33,583 bases of DNA from Crocinitomicaceae bacterium (GTDB lineage: Bacteria; Bacteroidota; Bacteroidia; Flavobacteriales_D; Crocinitomicaceae): positions 1-33,583 of the forward strand of contig JAOASF010000107.1 in NCBI GenBank assembly GCA_025210175.1, read 5' to 3'. The notes under the pieces were generated by a model, which was not told the DNA's origin, searched no databases, and worked only from the letters and a program-made list of their open reading frames with translations. Below, one piece after another: positions 1 through 8,684 of the stretch; position 1 is the first letter of the stretch, and every line of letters starts with the position of its first letter. The position numbers and the translations under genes were made by a program.

Positions 1-1649
1 ATTCCCGATTCATAATAGGCTGTTAAGGAAACATTTTCGCTGAACTCAAACAAAACACCTGCATTCGGGAAGGGAAGGATGAAAGAAGAATCCATGAATT
101 GCTGCTGCAAAGATTTGCTGTAACCGTCTAATCGCGTGTACTCACCTCTAATTCCAATTTGTCCACCAAATTTTTTCCATTTCTTCGAGATTTGTGCGAA
201 CATCCCACCAATTTGTTCCTGATAGGTATAGCTATTCGAAAAGAGCATGTCTTCCTCCCATCGGTCCGAAACGCGATTGAAACGGTTGAATTTCTTCTGG
301 TTGAACAACATACTAAATTCACCTCCTAGTTCTAATTTCAACTCATTGGTGTCCAAATAGCGCTCCCAAACTACCCTCAATTCACCAATATTGGGTTGAT
401 CGGCGGAAGTTGTTTTCACGTGATAATCTGTCGAATTATTGTTCACAAAATCATTAATCTCTGAGCGGTTCTCGTTGTTTCCGCCCGAATTTCTTCGGCT
501 GTAATTCAAGTTTACTTCAAACACCGATCCAATGGTGTCCGTTTCCCACGTATAATTGGCAAATGTGGCGTTGTTCAACCATTTATAGGATGAACTATTT
601 TCCGTGCGTTTATCTCCTCTCAAAAACTCATTCTGTCGGTACTCTGTGAGTGAATTATTGTCATTCGAGCCCAAGGAACCGTAACCTCTATTTCCGAGTG
701 ACAAACGTTGTTTATCATTGATCTCATACCCCATTTTCACCTTGTAGTTTTGCCAGATGTTGGTATTTTCTCCAAGTGAATTGGACGAATTGTGCAAACC
801 TTCGGGACCATATAATTCGGATGTGTAAGTAGACAAACTTTCGTTGTAATTCATTCCTCCAAAACCATCGAGGGAGAATTTGCCCTTCTTGATATTGAGT
901 CCAGCATTCAAACCAGACTGAGGGTACTTCATTACATTCATCCCTCCATCGGCACGAATGTGAGCACGATACCCCTGCAAGGAAAAGTTTTTCGTATACA
1001 CCTCTATCACCCCATTGGCACTTCCTTGCGCTCTGTACTTGGCAGAAGGGTTGGTCAAAATTTCAATCCGTTCCACCTCGTTGGCCGGTATGGCTTTTAG
1101 CTCTTCATTGGAAACCAAAGGCTGCCTATCGATCAGAATTAGCGGGACTCCCCTTCCAATGATCTCAATGCTTTCCTCATCGGGAGAATTGAGCCTGGGA
1201 GAGGCCTTCAATACATCAAACAAGGTATTCAATTCTTGCAAGGTCGTTCCTTCCACATTGATTTTGATCCCGTTCATCGTGCGTTCAAAGGTGGGTCTGG
1301 TGTAAGTGGCCTGTACCTCATCCAGGGTTTGATTTTTGGCCAAAACAATCTTTGGCAATACCACCAAGGTATCCGTAACATCAAATGGAATCAAACTATC
1401 GGTGAATCCCGGAGCGGTAATTTTTAAATAATAATTTTCCTTGTCCTTGGCTTTGAAAAACAAGTCAATTCGGTTGCTATCGATGTAACTTCCCTTCACC
1501 ATTGTAGAGTCTGAAGTTCTAAAAACAATGGCCTTACCAATCTCATTTGCCAAGCCTCCTGACTCAACATCTGCCTGAAGATGAGTCATTTGTCCATAGG
1601 AAAGTAAAACGAAAAACTGGGTAATCAATAAGGAAGTAAAGCGCATCAT
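1..1649 (-). CDS. TonB-dependent outer-membrane beta-barrel receptor, C-terminus cut by the window edge
   Basis: An open frame runs from an ATG at 1649 (an alternative ATG is at 1646) down to base 1 without a stop, giving 549 residues of a protein whose family is usually 750-950 residues long. The N-terminus has a signal-like hydrophobic stretch (MMRFTSLLITQFFVLLSYGQ). A beta-sandwich-like region of about 80 residues follows, then a plug-like domain with the motifs VPLILIDRQPL and VERIEILTNPSAKY, and a segment ending in ANGVIEVYTKNF. The remainder alternates polar and aromatic residues, as in a barrel (for example FEVNLNYSRRN and KLELGGEFSMLF). This layout fits the OMP_b-brl_3 group of TonB-dependent receptors, which is common in Bacteroidetes. 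It probably imports a ligand across the outer membrane; the ligand cannot be read from the sequence. It is transcribed divergently from the gene at 1830. Confidence 0.85.
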   Translation of the reverse strand, partial: MMRFTSLLITQFFVLLSYGQMTHLQADVESGGLANEIGKAIVFRTSDSTMVKGSYIDSNRIDLFFKAKDKENYYLKITAPGFTDSLIPFDVTDTLVVLPKIVLAKNQTLDEVQATYTRPTFERTMNGIKINVEGTTLQELNTLFDVLKASPRLNSPDEESIEIIGRGVPLILIDRQPLVSNEELKAIPANEVERIEILTNPSAKYRAQGSANGVIEVYTKNFSLQGYRAHIRADGGMNVMKYPQSGLNAGLNIKKGKFSLDGFGGMNYNESLSTYTSELYGPEGLHNSSNSLGENTNIWQNYKVKMGYEINDKQRLSLGNRGYGSLGSNDNNSLTEYRQNEFLRGDKRTENSSSYKWLNNATFANYTWETDTIGSVFEVNLNYSRRNSGGNNENRSEINDFVNNNSTDYHVKTTSADQPNIGELRVVWERYLDTNELKLELGGEFSMLFNQKKFNRFNRVSDRWEEDMLFSNSYTYQEQIGGMFAQISKKWKKFGGQIGIRGEYTRLDGYSKSLQQQFMDSSFILPFPNAGVLFEFSENVSLTAYYESG

Positions 1650-1829
1650 AACCGTTTAGTTGACGTAATAAGTATGGAAGCTGCGAAGGTTACACAATCC
1701 TGTGGTTTTTCAAACTGAGCGCTCTGTTTTTGTGATTTTTTATCAAACAATATGTGAACTCATCTGTTTCCCCTAAAGATTCTTTCGGCACGCAAAGAAC
1801 CATGTCACAAAAAACTGCGTATTGCTTAT

Positions 1830-2564
1830 TTGATTAACTTAATCACAGAAATTTTGACTTTGAACCAGGAAACAGCAATTATTGTCTTTACGCGCAGAGC
1901 CTCCGAAGAGGTGAAGGTTAAAAGGTTATCGAAGCTGTCTTATCAGAAAAATCTTGGTTTGGTTCGCTCCATGATTCAACAAGCAGTGACCATTGCCAGT
2001 CACACTACAGCCAAAGTTTTTTGTATTGATGATACCGAACAAATTGGGCAATCCTTTGGAGAAAAATTATCCAACGCCTTTGAAGACATTTACAGTAAGG
2101 GATACAAAAAAGTAATTGCGATAGGTAATGACTGTCCGAATTTGGACACCGAAACATTGGAGTTGGCCATTCAAAAATTAGCGCAAACCGAAGTCGTGCT
2201 CGGGCCATCTAAAGATGGTGGAATGTATTTAATTGGGATGCAAAAAGAGTACTTCGAGCGAAATCGTTCCACGTTTGAACGCCTGCCTTGGCATTCCAAT
2301 CGCGTCTTCTCGGACTTTCTGAATTTGGCCACTTGTCAACACGCCAAAACATCCATTCTGCGAGCTCTGTTGGATTTGGATAATGTTCTGGATGTTCAAG
2401 AATATTTAAGAAAAACAACCCGGGTACTTCGTGCCTTCCTCTCTTTAAAACACCCACCTTTTATTCGGATTTGTTTGAAGCTTAGGCGACTGAGGAATTA
2501 TTATGATTCCCCAATCATTCACGCGCTTCAATTAAGAGGACCCCCTACATTGAGTTTGACTTAA
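1830..2564 (+). CDS. DUF2064 / TIGR04282-type glycosyltransferase-like protein
   Basis: The 244-residue protein has the GT-A-like pattern of the DUF2064 family, which shares its fold with MobA- and CofC-type nucleotidyltransferases. Visible motifs are AIIVFTRRASEEVKVKRL (residues 16-33, matching the family's N-terminal FxR...KVKxRL strand and loop), AIGNDCPNL (97-105, the acidic metal/nucleotide turn) and LGPSKDGGMYLIGM (124-137). The family's usual Gly before KVK is missing here. The start is uncertain: the frame is open from 1758 but has no ATG before the conserved strand, so TTG at 1830 is taken. An ATG at 1802 lies in another frame (see findings). The stop is 29 bases before the SusC gene, so co-transcription is plausible. 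The family's substrate is not established. Confidence 0.7.
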   Translation: MINLITEILTLNQETAIIVFTRRASEEVKVKRLSKLSYQKNLGLVRSMIQQAVTIASHTTAKVFCIDDTEQIGQSFGEKLSNAFEDIYSKGYKKVIAIGNDCPNLDTETLELAIQKLAQTEVVLGPSKDGGMYLIGMQKEYFERNRSTFERLPWHSNRVFSDFLNLATCQHAKTSILRALLDLDNVLDVQEYLRKTTRVLRAFLSLKHPPFIRICLKLRRLRNYYDSPIIHALQLRGPPTLSLT

Positions 2565-2593
2565 AACAACAGTACAAACTCAATATTTAATAC

Positions 2594-5500
2594 ATGCAAA
2601 AAATTACGATCTGGGTACTTTCGTGCCTATCATCTTTGTCCTTGTTTGCACAAACGGACATAACGGGTGTCGTTCGCGACGCTCAAACCGGAGCCACCAT
2701 TCCCGGGACCAAAATCGAAGAGGTGGGAACATCCAACAAAGTTTTATCTGACGCAGATGGAGCCTTTGCTTTGTCGATTTCAAACCCAAACACAACGCTT
2801 CGTTTCATTTATTTCGGGTACGATACCTTGGAATTGCAAACCAATGGCGAGCGCAAAATCATCGCCAACCTCTCATCAAAAGCCCAAGAAATTGGTGAAA
2901 TCGTAGAAACGGCCTTAGGTTTGAAACGTCAGACACGTGACCTAGGTTATGCCGTTCAGGATTTGGATACCAAAGAAGTTTCTGAGGTGAAGAGTCCGAA
3001 CTTCTTGGATGATTTAGCTGGGAAATTGGCAGGGGTAACGATCACGCAAGGAGCAACTGGTGTTGGTTCATCGACTAAAATTGTGATTCGAGGAGAACAA
3101 TCTTTCACCAACAACAACCCACTTTTCGTAGTAGATGGAATCATCATCAACAACCGCTCTGTCGTGAACCCAACTACGGATGCAGCGTCTGGTTTCCAAG
3201 AAATCGACTTCGGTAACGGAGGAATGGAAATCAACGCAGATGACGTGGAGTCAGTAACGGTTTTGAAAGGACCATCAGCAGCGGCTCTTTACGGAACACG
3301 CGCATCGAATGGGGTCATCATCATCACAACCAAAAACGGAAAGAAATCAAAAGGGATGGGCGTTAGCTTCAATAGTACTACGTACATGGAACAAGCTTTC
3401 AAACTTCCTGAATTCCAAAACAAATATGGTCAGGGTAACTCTGGTCAATTCGCATATGTAGATGGTCGCGGTGGAGGAGTTAACGATAACATTTCGTACA
3501 GCTGGGGACCTGAATTGAACGTTGGTTACATGACCACTCAGTTTGATGGACCGGTTACTTTGCCAGATGGAACAGTTGTTCGAGGTGGTGATGTAGCGGT
3601 ACACGGTGGTGCAGCGATTACTCCAACGGAAATGGTTTCATACGACGACAACTTGAAGGACTTCTACAACACAGGAGTAACGACGATGAACTCCATCGCT
3701 TTAGATCAAGGTTTCGACAAAGGAAATGTACGTTTCTCTTTCGGAGATATGCGTTCAAAATCAATCATCCCAGGTGTAAACTTGGATCGCAACAATGTAT
3801 CTGCGAAATTGAATTTCAACCCAACAACTCGTTTGAATGTAGGATCAACGATTCACTACATCAATTCTCGCAGCGACAACCGTCCAGGTGCTGGTTACGG
3901 TTCTGAAAACTTGAATTACTCATTGGTAGCTTGGGGACCTCGTTCATTGAACATCGCAGCAATGGAAGATTACTGGCAACCAGGTTTAGAAGGATTGCAA
4001 CAATATTCTTTCAACTACACGTATTTCGATAACCCTTACTTCATTTTGTACGAAAACCGTAACTCGTTTACACGTGATCGTTTGATGGGAAGTATGCATG
4101 CTAGCTATGACATAACTGAGCATTTACAGTTAATCGTTCGCACGACAATGGATTACTCAAATGAGGAAAGACAAATGCGTCGCGCATACTCAAGTAATCG
4201 TTTCATCAATGGTGCTTATGCAGAACAAACCGTTGGGTTCCGCGAGAACAACTCCAACTTTTTGTTGACTTACAACCGCCGCGTTGGAGATATTCGTTTC
4301 GAAGTTTCAGCAGGTGGTAACCGAATGGATCAATACACAGGAAATCAGATGATGACAGCAGTTGGATTGGCACAACCAGGTGTTTACCGCTTGTCGAACG
4401 CTGCTTCTCCATTGACAATAGATGAGTATTTCACAAGAAAACGCATCAACAGTTTGTACGCCTTAGGAAAAGTGAGCTACAAAAATTACTTGTACTTGGA
4501 TATCACTGGAAGAAATGACTGGTCTAGTGCTTTGGCATCACCAAGCTCAACGGCAAACGTTAGCTTCTTCTACCCTTCAGCATCTCTTGGATTTGTTGTG
4601 AGCGAAGTAGTTGACCTTCCTGATTTTGTGAACTTCGCGAAAATTCGTGCAAGTTTGGCGCAAGTGGGTAACGATACAGATCCTTATCAAACGGCAAATA
4701 CATTTATTCCTCAGGTAGCTTACCAAAGTCAACCTACATTCTCAAACCAAACGTTGATCGCAAATGGGAATCTTTCTCCAGAGCGTACAACAAGTAGAGA
4801 AATCGGTGCTGATTTGAGCTTCTTCAACAATCGTTGGAATATCGACATCACATACTACAATGCTGTTACGACTAACCAAATCATTGCCCTTCCGGTAGCG
4901 GTTTCTTCTGGTTACAACTCGCAAGTTGTGAACGGTGGTCAAGTAAATTCTCAAGGATGGGAAATCTTTACCAGTGTTAAGGCTGTCGATAAAACAAAAT
5001 TCAAGTATACAACAGGATTGAACTTTTCCCGCAACGTTTCTACAGTAAGTGATTTGCCAGAAGGAGTTGACAAGATTACGCTTGCTTATTCATCTATTTA
5101 TGACAACGTAAACCAAACAGTATGGTTCCAAGTTGAAAACGGTGGTCGCATCGGTGACATGTACGGTACAGGTTACAAGAAAACAGATGACGGACGTTTC
5201 ATCGTTGACGCTAACGGAAACTTCATTGCCGATAACGAATTGCAAAAATTAGGAAACTACAACCCAGATTTCATGTTGGGATGGAGTAACCAATTTAGCT
5301 ACGGTAAATTCAACTTTGGCTTCTTGTTCGACTGGAGACAAGGTGGAATCTTGGTATCTCGTACTCAAGCCTTAGCTGGTGTTGGAGGTCAGTTGATCGA
5401 AACGGAAGATCGTCCAACAGATGGTATCGTTGTGGATGGTGTTGTAAACGTTGGAACAGAAGAAAGTCCTGAATACGTTGAAAACACAACGGCAATTTCA

Positions 5501-5812
5501 GCAGAATCGTACTACCGTCAGTACTACGATCGTAACCACGAAGTAAACAACGTATACAATGCAACTTACATCAAATTGCGTCAGTTTAGCTTCGGATACA
5601 CCTTTGATTCGAAAAAAGCTTCAGGATTCTTGGGGGCTGGTCGTGCATTGAATGTTTCAATCATTGGAAGAAACTTGTTTGCCTTCTCAGCAATTCCTCA
5701 TTTCGATCCAGAGCAAACTGCTACACAAGGACAAAAATTCTTGAACGGAGTGGAAGACATGTCATACGCTTCTACACGTAGTATCGGTATCAAATTGGGT
5801 TACAACTTCTAA
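2594..5812 (+). CDS. SusC/RagA family TonB-linked outer-membrane transporter
   Basis: This 1072-residue protein has a signal peptide ending near residue 20 (SLSLFAQ). A carboxypeptidase-regulatory-like domain follows (about 22-95, TDITGVVRDAQTGATIPGT). The SusC junction motif (GLKRQTRDLGYAVQDL) comes next, then the plug (FLDDLAGKLAGVTI, LFVVDGIIINN, VTVLKGPSAAALYGTRASNG). The rest is a long barrel whose last strand ends in LGYNF, with a C-terminal aromatic residue as expected. It forms the outer-membrane channel of a SusCD complex, powered by TonB/ExbBD. The partner SusD starts 11 bases downstream. Codons favour TTC, AAC, TAC and CGT, which suggests high expression. The ligand is unknown; the absence of glycoside hydrolases nearby argues against a typical polysaccharide utilisation locus. 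Confidence 0.95.
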   Translation: MQKITIWVLSCLSSLSLFAQTDITGVVRDAQTGATIPGTKIEEVGTSNKVLSDADGAFALSISNPNTTLRFIYFGYDTLELQTNGERKIIANLSSKAQEIGEIVETALGLKRQTRDLGYAVQDLDTKEVSEVKSPNFLDDLAGKLAGVTITQGATGVGSSTKIVIRGEQSFTNNNPLFVVDGIIINNRSVVNPTTDAASGFQEIDFGNGGMEINADDVESVTVLKGPSAAALYGTRASNGVIIITTKNGKKSKGMGVSFNSTTYMEQAFKLPEFQNKYGQGNSGQFAYVDGRGGGVNDNISYSWGPELNVGYMTTQFDGPVTLPDGTVVRGGDVAVHGGAAITPTEMVSYDDNLKDFYNTGVTTMNSIALDQGFDKGNVRFSFGDMRSKSIIPGVNLDRNNVSAKLNFNPTTRLNVGSTIHYINSRSDNRPGAGYGSENLNYSLVAWGPRSLNIAAMEDYWQPGLEGLQQYSFNYTYFDNPYFILYENRNSFTRDRLMGSMHASYDITEHLQLIVRTTMDYSNEERQMRRAYSSNRFINGAYAEQTVGFRENNSNFLLTYNRRVGDIRFEVSAGGNRMDQYTGNQMMTAVGLAQPGVYRLSNAASPLTIDEYFTRKRINSLYALGKVSYKNYLYLDITGRNDWSSALASPSSTANVSFFYPSASLGFVVSEVVDLPDFVNFAKIRASLAQVGNDTDPYQTANTFIPQVAYQSQPTFSNQTLIANGNLSPERTTSREIGADLSFFNNRWNIDITYYNAVTTNQIIALPVAVSSGYNSQVVNGGQVNSQGWEIFTSVKAVDKTKFKYTTGLNFSRNVSTVSDLPEGVDKITLAYSSIYDNVNQTVWFQVENGGRIGDMYGTGYKKTDDGRFIVDANGNFIADNELQKLGNYNPDFMLGWSNQFSYGKFNFGFLFDWRQGGILVSRTQALAGVGGQLIETEDRPTDGIVVDGVVNVGTEESPEYVENTTAISAESYYRQYYDRNHEVNNVYNATYIKLRQFSFGYTFDSKKASGFLGAGRALNVSIIGRNLFAFSAIPHFDPEQTATQGQKFLNGVEDMSYASTRSIGIKLGYNF

Positions 5813-5823
5813 AAGAAATCAAG

Positions 5824-7284
5824 ATGAAAAGAATGATAAAATACATAGGAATCGTCCTTCTTTTAGCAAGTGCAACGGCTTGTAAAAAGGACTTTGATTT
5901 GATCAACACCAACCCTAACGCACCGATTGATGTGCAACCAAGTTTGTTGTTGCGTCAAGTAATTTACGATTACGGAGAGCAAATGTCGTATGAAGGCTTT
6001 GTGGCTGGAAACCTTTTGGGGCAGCACATGTCGATGACCGACTTTAACTTGTTCGATCGTCACGCTCTAAGCCAACCTCAATTGGGAGGAAATCCTTGGC
6101 CTGTATTGTATAAAAACCTTCGCGACAACCAAATCCTTTTGGAAAAATCGCAAGGGGAAGCAATCTATAAAGTTTACGAAGGTCCAGCACATATCTTAAA
6201 GGCATACATCGCTATGGCCTTGACGGATATTTACGGTGATGTTCCTTACTCTGAGGCTTTGAAAGGATTGGAAGGAAACACAGCTCCGGCTTACGATAAG
6301 CAAGAAGATATCTACTTGGCTGCAGGAGGAATCTTGTTTGAGTTGGATGCAGGTATCGCGGCCATCAATGCCTATTCTGGCGTTCAGCCTTTGACTGGAG
6401 ACATTCTTTATTCAGGTGATTTGACAAAATGGAAAAAGTTTGCAAAATCACTTAAGATCAAAGCTTTGATGCGTATTTCAGATCAAGCTGGTAGCATTAG
6501 CTACGATGTTGCAGGAAACTTGCAAACCTTGGTAACAGAAAACGATTACATCAGTGCAAATACAGACGATGCTTTGTTCCGTTTTACGGCTTCACAACCG
6601 AATTCATTCCGTATGCAAAAATTGCGTGAGGGTGATTTCAAGCAGTTCGTGATGTCTCAAACGAGCGATACCTTGTTCAGCATGTACAACGATCCTCGCG
6701 ATTTGACTTTCTTCCGTACTTCAGCGGATGCAAACGATCCATTGAATGGTTTGATCAACGGTATCAATGCAAGTACAACTTCAATTGTTGCTGCAAATTA
6801 CTCGTTGGCGAGCATGTGGTTTAGAGAGAATACGGCTGATTTGCCATGCAACTTTATGTCGGCATGGGAAACGCAATTCTTCATCGCTGAGGCTTGTGAG
6901 AAAGGCTTGGTTACAGGTGTAGCGAAAACCTATTATGACGCTGCAGTAACCAATGCATTTGCCTACTGGGCAACGGATCTTCCAGCTACATATTTGACAG
7001 TTGGACCTGGAGCATATGGTACAACGGGCGACAACATGGAACAAATCATGACCCAAAAGTGGTTTGCTAGCTTCATGAATGGTTACGAAAGTTGGATTGA
7101 ATACCGTAGAACCGGTTACCCAGCTTTGCTGCCAGTATCAGCAAGTTTGAACAACAATTTAATTCCAGTGCGTATGCCTTATCCTACGGATGAGGAAGCT
7201 TTGAACTTCGGAAACTATGTGACCGCTTCAAGCAATACAAATGGAAACAGCATCAACGTTCGCGTTTGGTGGGATATTAATTAA
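5824..7284 (+). CDS. SusD/RagB-like substrate-binding lipoprotein
   Basis: The 486-residue protein carries a lipoprotein signal, with a hydrophobic stretch and the lipobox ATAC at Cys20, then KKDFDLINTNPN. The last part (DLINTNPNAP) is typical of the SusD-like start. The middle is rich in helical, TPR-like segments (for example YEGPAHILKAYIAMALTDIYG and DLTKWKKFAKSLKIKALMRI), and the C-terminus carries FMNGYESWIEYRRTGYP, a hallmark of the SusD-like family (the SusD-like_2 branch fits best). It sits on the outside of the outer membrane as the lid of the SusC channel and binds the imported ligand. It starts 11 bases after the SusC stop and shares its codon bias, so the two form one operon. A hairpin follows its stop. 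Confidence 0.95.
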   Translation: MKRMIKYIGIVLLLASATACKKDFDLINTNPNAPIDVQPSLLLRQVIYDYGEQMSYEGFVAGNLLGQHMSMTDFNLFDRHALSQPQLGGNPWPVLYKNLRDNQILLEKSQGEAIYKVYEGPAHILKAYIAMALTDIYGDVPYSEALKGLEGNTAPAYDKQEDIYLAAGGILFELDAGIAAINAYSGVQPLTGDILYSGDLTKWKKFAKSLKIKALMRISDQAGSISYDVAGNLQTLVTENDYISANTDDALFRFTASQPNSFRMQKLREGDFKQFVMSQTSDTLFSMYNDPRDLTFFRTSADANDPLNGLINGINASTTSIVAANYSLASMWFRENTADLPCNFMSAWETQFFIAEACEKGLVTGVAKTYYDAAVTNAFAYWATDLPATYLTVGPGAYGTTGDNMEQIMTQKWFASFMNGYESWIEYRRTGYPALLPVSASLNNNLIPVRMPYPTDEEALNFGNYVTASSNTNGNSINVRVWWDIN

Positions 7285-7296
7285 AATTATCTTCAC

Positions 7297-7325
7297 GGTC
7301 CCCAGCATCAGTTGGGGACCCTTTT
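7297..7325 (+). terminator. Hairpin after susD (terminator or attenuator)
   Basis: A perfect 8-base-pair stem GGTCCCCA / TGGGGACC (7297-7304 with 7313-7320) encloses an 8-base loop and is followed by CTTTT. This has the form of an intrinsic terminator for the SusCD operon. It lies only 6 bases before the ATG of the symporter gene, so it would also limit read-through into that gene and could occlude its ribosome-binding region. Confidence 0.75.
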
Positions 7326-7331
7326 ATACCG

Positions 7332-8684
7332 ATGACAATCTTATCCTGGCAATGGACCCTTGTGGTTAGCTCTTGTTTAACCTTCTTTTTTCTCTCTCCG
7401 TGGGCGAAATCAGTAAAGGAGTTTTTTGTAAGCTCCGAAAAGAAACAAGAACAACCCACTACTCTTCTTTTGACGAGTAGCTTGGTCATTTCGTGGATAT
7501 TCGCAAAGTCCATTTCTGTGGTTGCCGGCCTTGGGTTTTCCTATGGTTTGGTTGGAGCCGTTGCCTATGGGGTTTATTACCTTTCGTTCATAGTAGCCGG
7601 CTATGTGTTGGTCCGCATGCGAATGAAAGGAAACTTAACTTCCATCCCTTCCTTTATAGAAGGAAAATTCGGTCGATCCGCCTTGGTTCTTTTCACCATT
7701 TTAATTGGGTTTCGCTTGTTCAATGAGGTTTGGTCCAATACCATGATCATTGGAGGCTTTTTTGGCGAAACAGGTTCAACTCCATACTACCTGGCTATTT
7801 TAACTTTTACCGGCTTAACCATCGCTTATGTGATCAAAGGAGGAATGAAAAGTTCTCTTTTTACCGACGGTATCCAAATGCTGCTTTTCGGGATCTTATT
7901 AGCGGTCATCTTGTTGGTCTTATTCAATACAAATACTGAAAAAATGGATTGGTCAAAAATGTCAGGCGAATGGAAATTTGACCAAGGTGTCAATTTACTT
8001 TTAGTGGCCTTCATTCAAATCTTCTCCTACCCTTTTCACGATCCTGTAATGACCGACAGGGCTTTTGTTTCTTCGGTGGATGTAACCAAAAAGAGTTTCT
8101 TCAGAGCAGGAATCATTGGATTCATTTGCATCGTATTATTTGGCTTTGTGGGCATCTTGGCAAAAGCCATGAATCTCGAAGGAGAACCGGTTATGGCTAT
8201 CGGACAATTGATCGGTCTACCCATGCTACTTCTGATGAATTTCATCATGATTACTTCAGCTACATCTACCTTGGACAGTACCTTTACAAGTTTTTCTAAA
8301 CTCTTTGTATTCGACTTAAAAATGGTTGGATCTGCCTCCGTTTCAAAAGGTCGAATAGCCATCGTAGTTCTGGGTTTATTGGGTACCCTTCCTGTTTTCT
8401 TGAACAGTGAAGTAATTAGTGCCACCACCATCAGCGGGACCATGGTTTTGGGATTGGCTCCTGTTTTTCTTTTTTGGAAAGACCGATCGGCTCCCCAAGC
8501 CTATTTTGGGTCCATCCTTACGGGAATCGTTTTTGGAGTTTTATTGGCAACTAATAGTTTTCCTTCCAGCTGGTTTTGGACGGATGGGAAGTACAATGAC
8601 CTCCTCTGGGTCAACATCGTGGCAACAATTGCTTGCTTTTTCGTTTACTTTGTAAGTGCAATTATATGGAAGAAAAAAGGATAA
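7332..8684 (+). CDS. Sodium:solute symporter (SSS family) inner-membrane transporter
   Basis: This 450-residue protein is almost entirely hydrophobic, with about 12 likely membrane helices. The SSS-family signature is visible at about residues 169-183 (KGGMKSSLFTDGIQM), and the SWIFAKS segment lies in an early helix (54-60). A polar loop with HDPVMTDRAF follows later. The family moves sugars, amino acids, nucleosides, vitamins or urea with sodium; which one applies here cannot be told. The length is at the short end for the family. The ATG at 7332 lies just after a hairpin and gives a good N-terminal helix. Its 3' end overlaps the next gene by 19 bases, which implies translational coupling. 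Its position after SusCD suggests it carries the inner-membrane step for the same ligand (inference). Confidence 0.9.
   Translation: MTILSWQWTLVVSSCLTFFFLSPWAKSVKEFFVSSEKKQEQPTTLLLTSSLVISWIFAKSISVVAGLGFSYGLVGAVAYGVYYLSFIVAGYVLVRMRMKGNLTSIPSFIEGKFGRSALVLFTILIGFRLFNEVWSNTMIIGGFFGETGSTPYYLAILTFTGLTIAYVIKGGMKSSLFTDGIQMLLFGILLAVILLVLFNTNTEKMDWSKMSGEWKFDQGVNLLLVAFIQIFSYPFHDPVMTDRAFVSSVDVTKKSFFRAGIIGFICIVLFGFVGILAKAMNLEGEPVMAIGQLIGLPMLLLMNFIMITSATSTLDSTFTSFSKLFVFDLKMVGSASVSKGRIAIVVLGLLGTLPVFLNSEVISATTISGTMVLGLAPVFLFWKDRSAPQAYFGSILTGIVFGVLLATNSFPSSWFWTDGKYNDLLWVNIVATIACFFVYFVSAIIWKKKG

Noticed and set aside
1141-1160. Possible frameshift in the first TonB-dependent receptor near the plug domain
   Set aside because: Careful rereading of the reverse complement gives a continuous frame (GVPLILIDRQPL); the apparent shift was a miscopied base.
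8633-8665. Longer phosphoesterase starting at TTG 8633
   Set aside because: The extra residues come from the symporter's last membrane helix read in another frame; ATG 8666 leads directly into the conserved domain.
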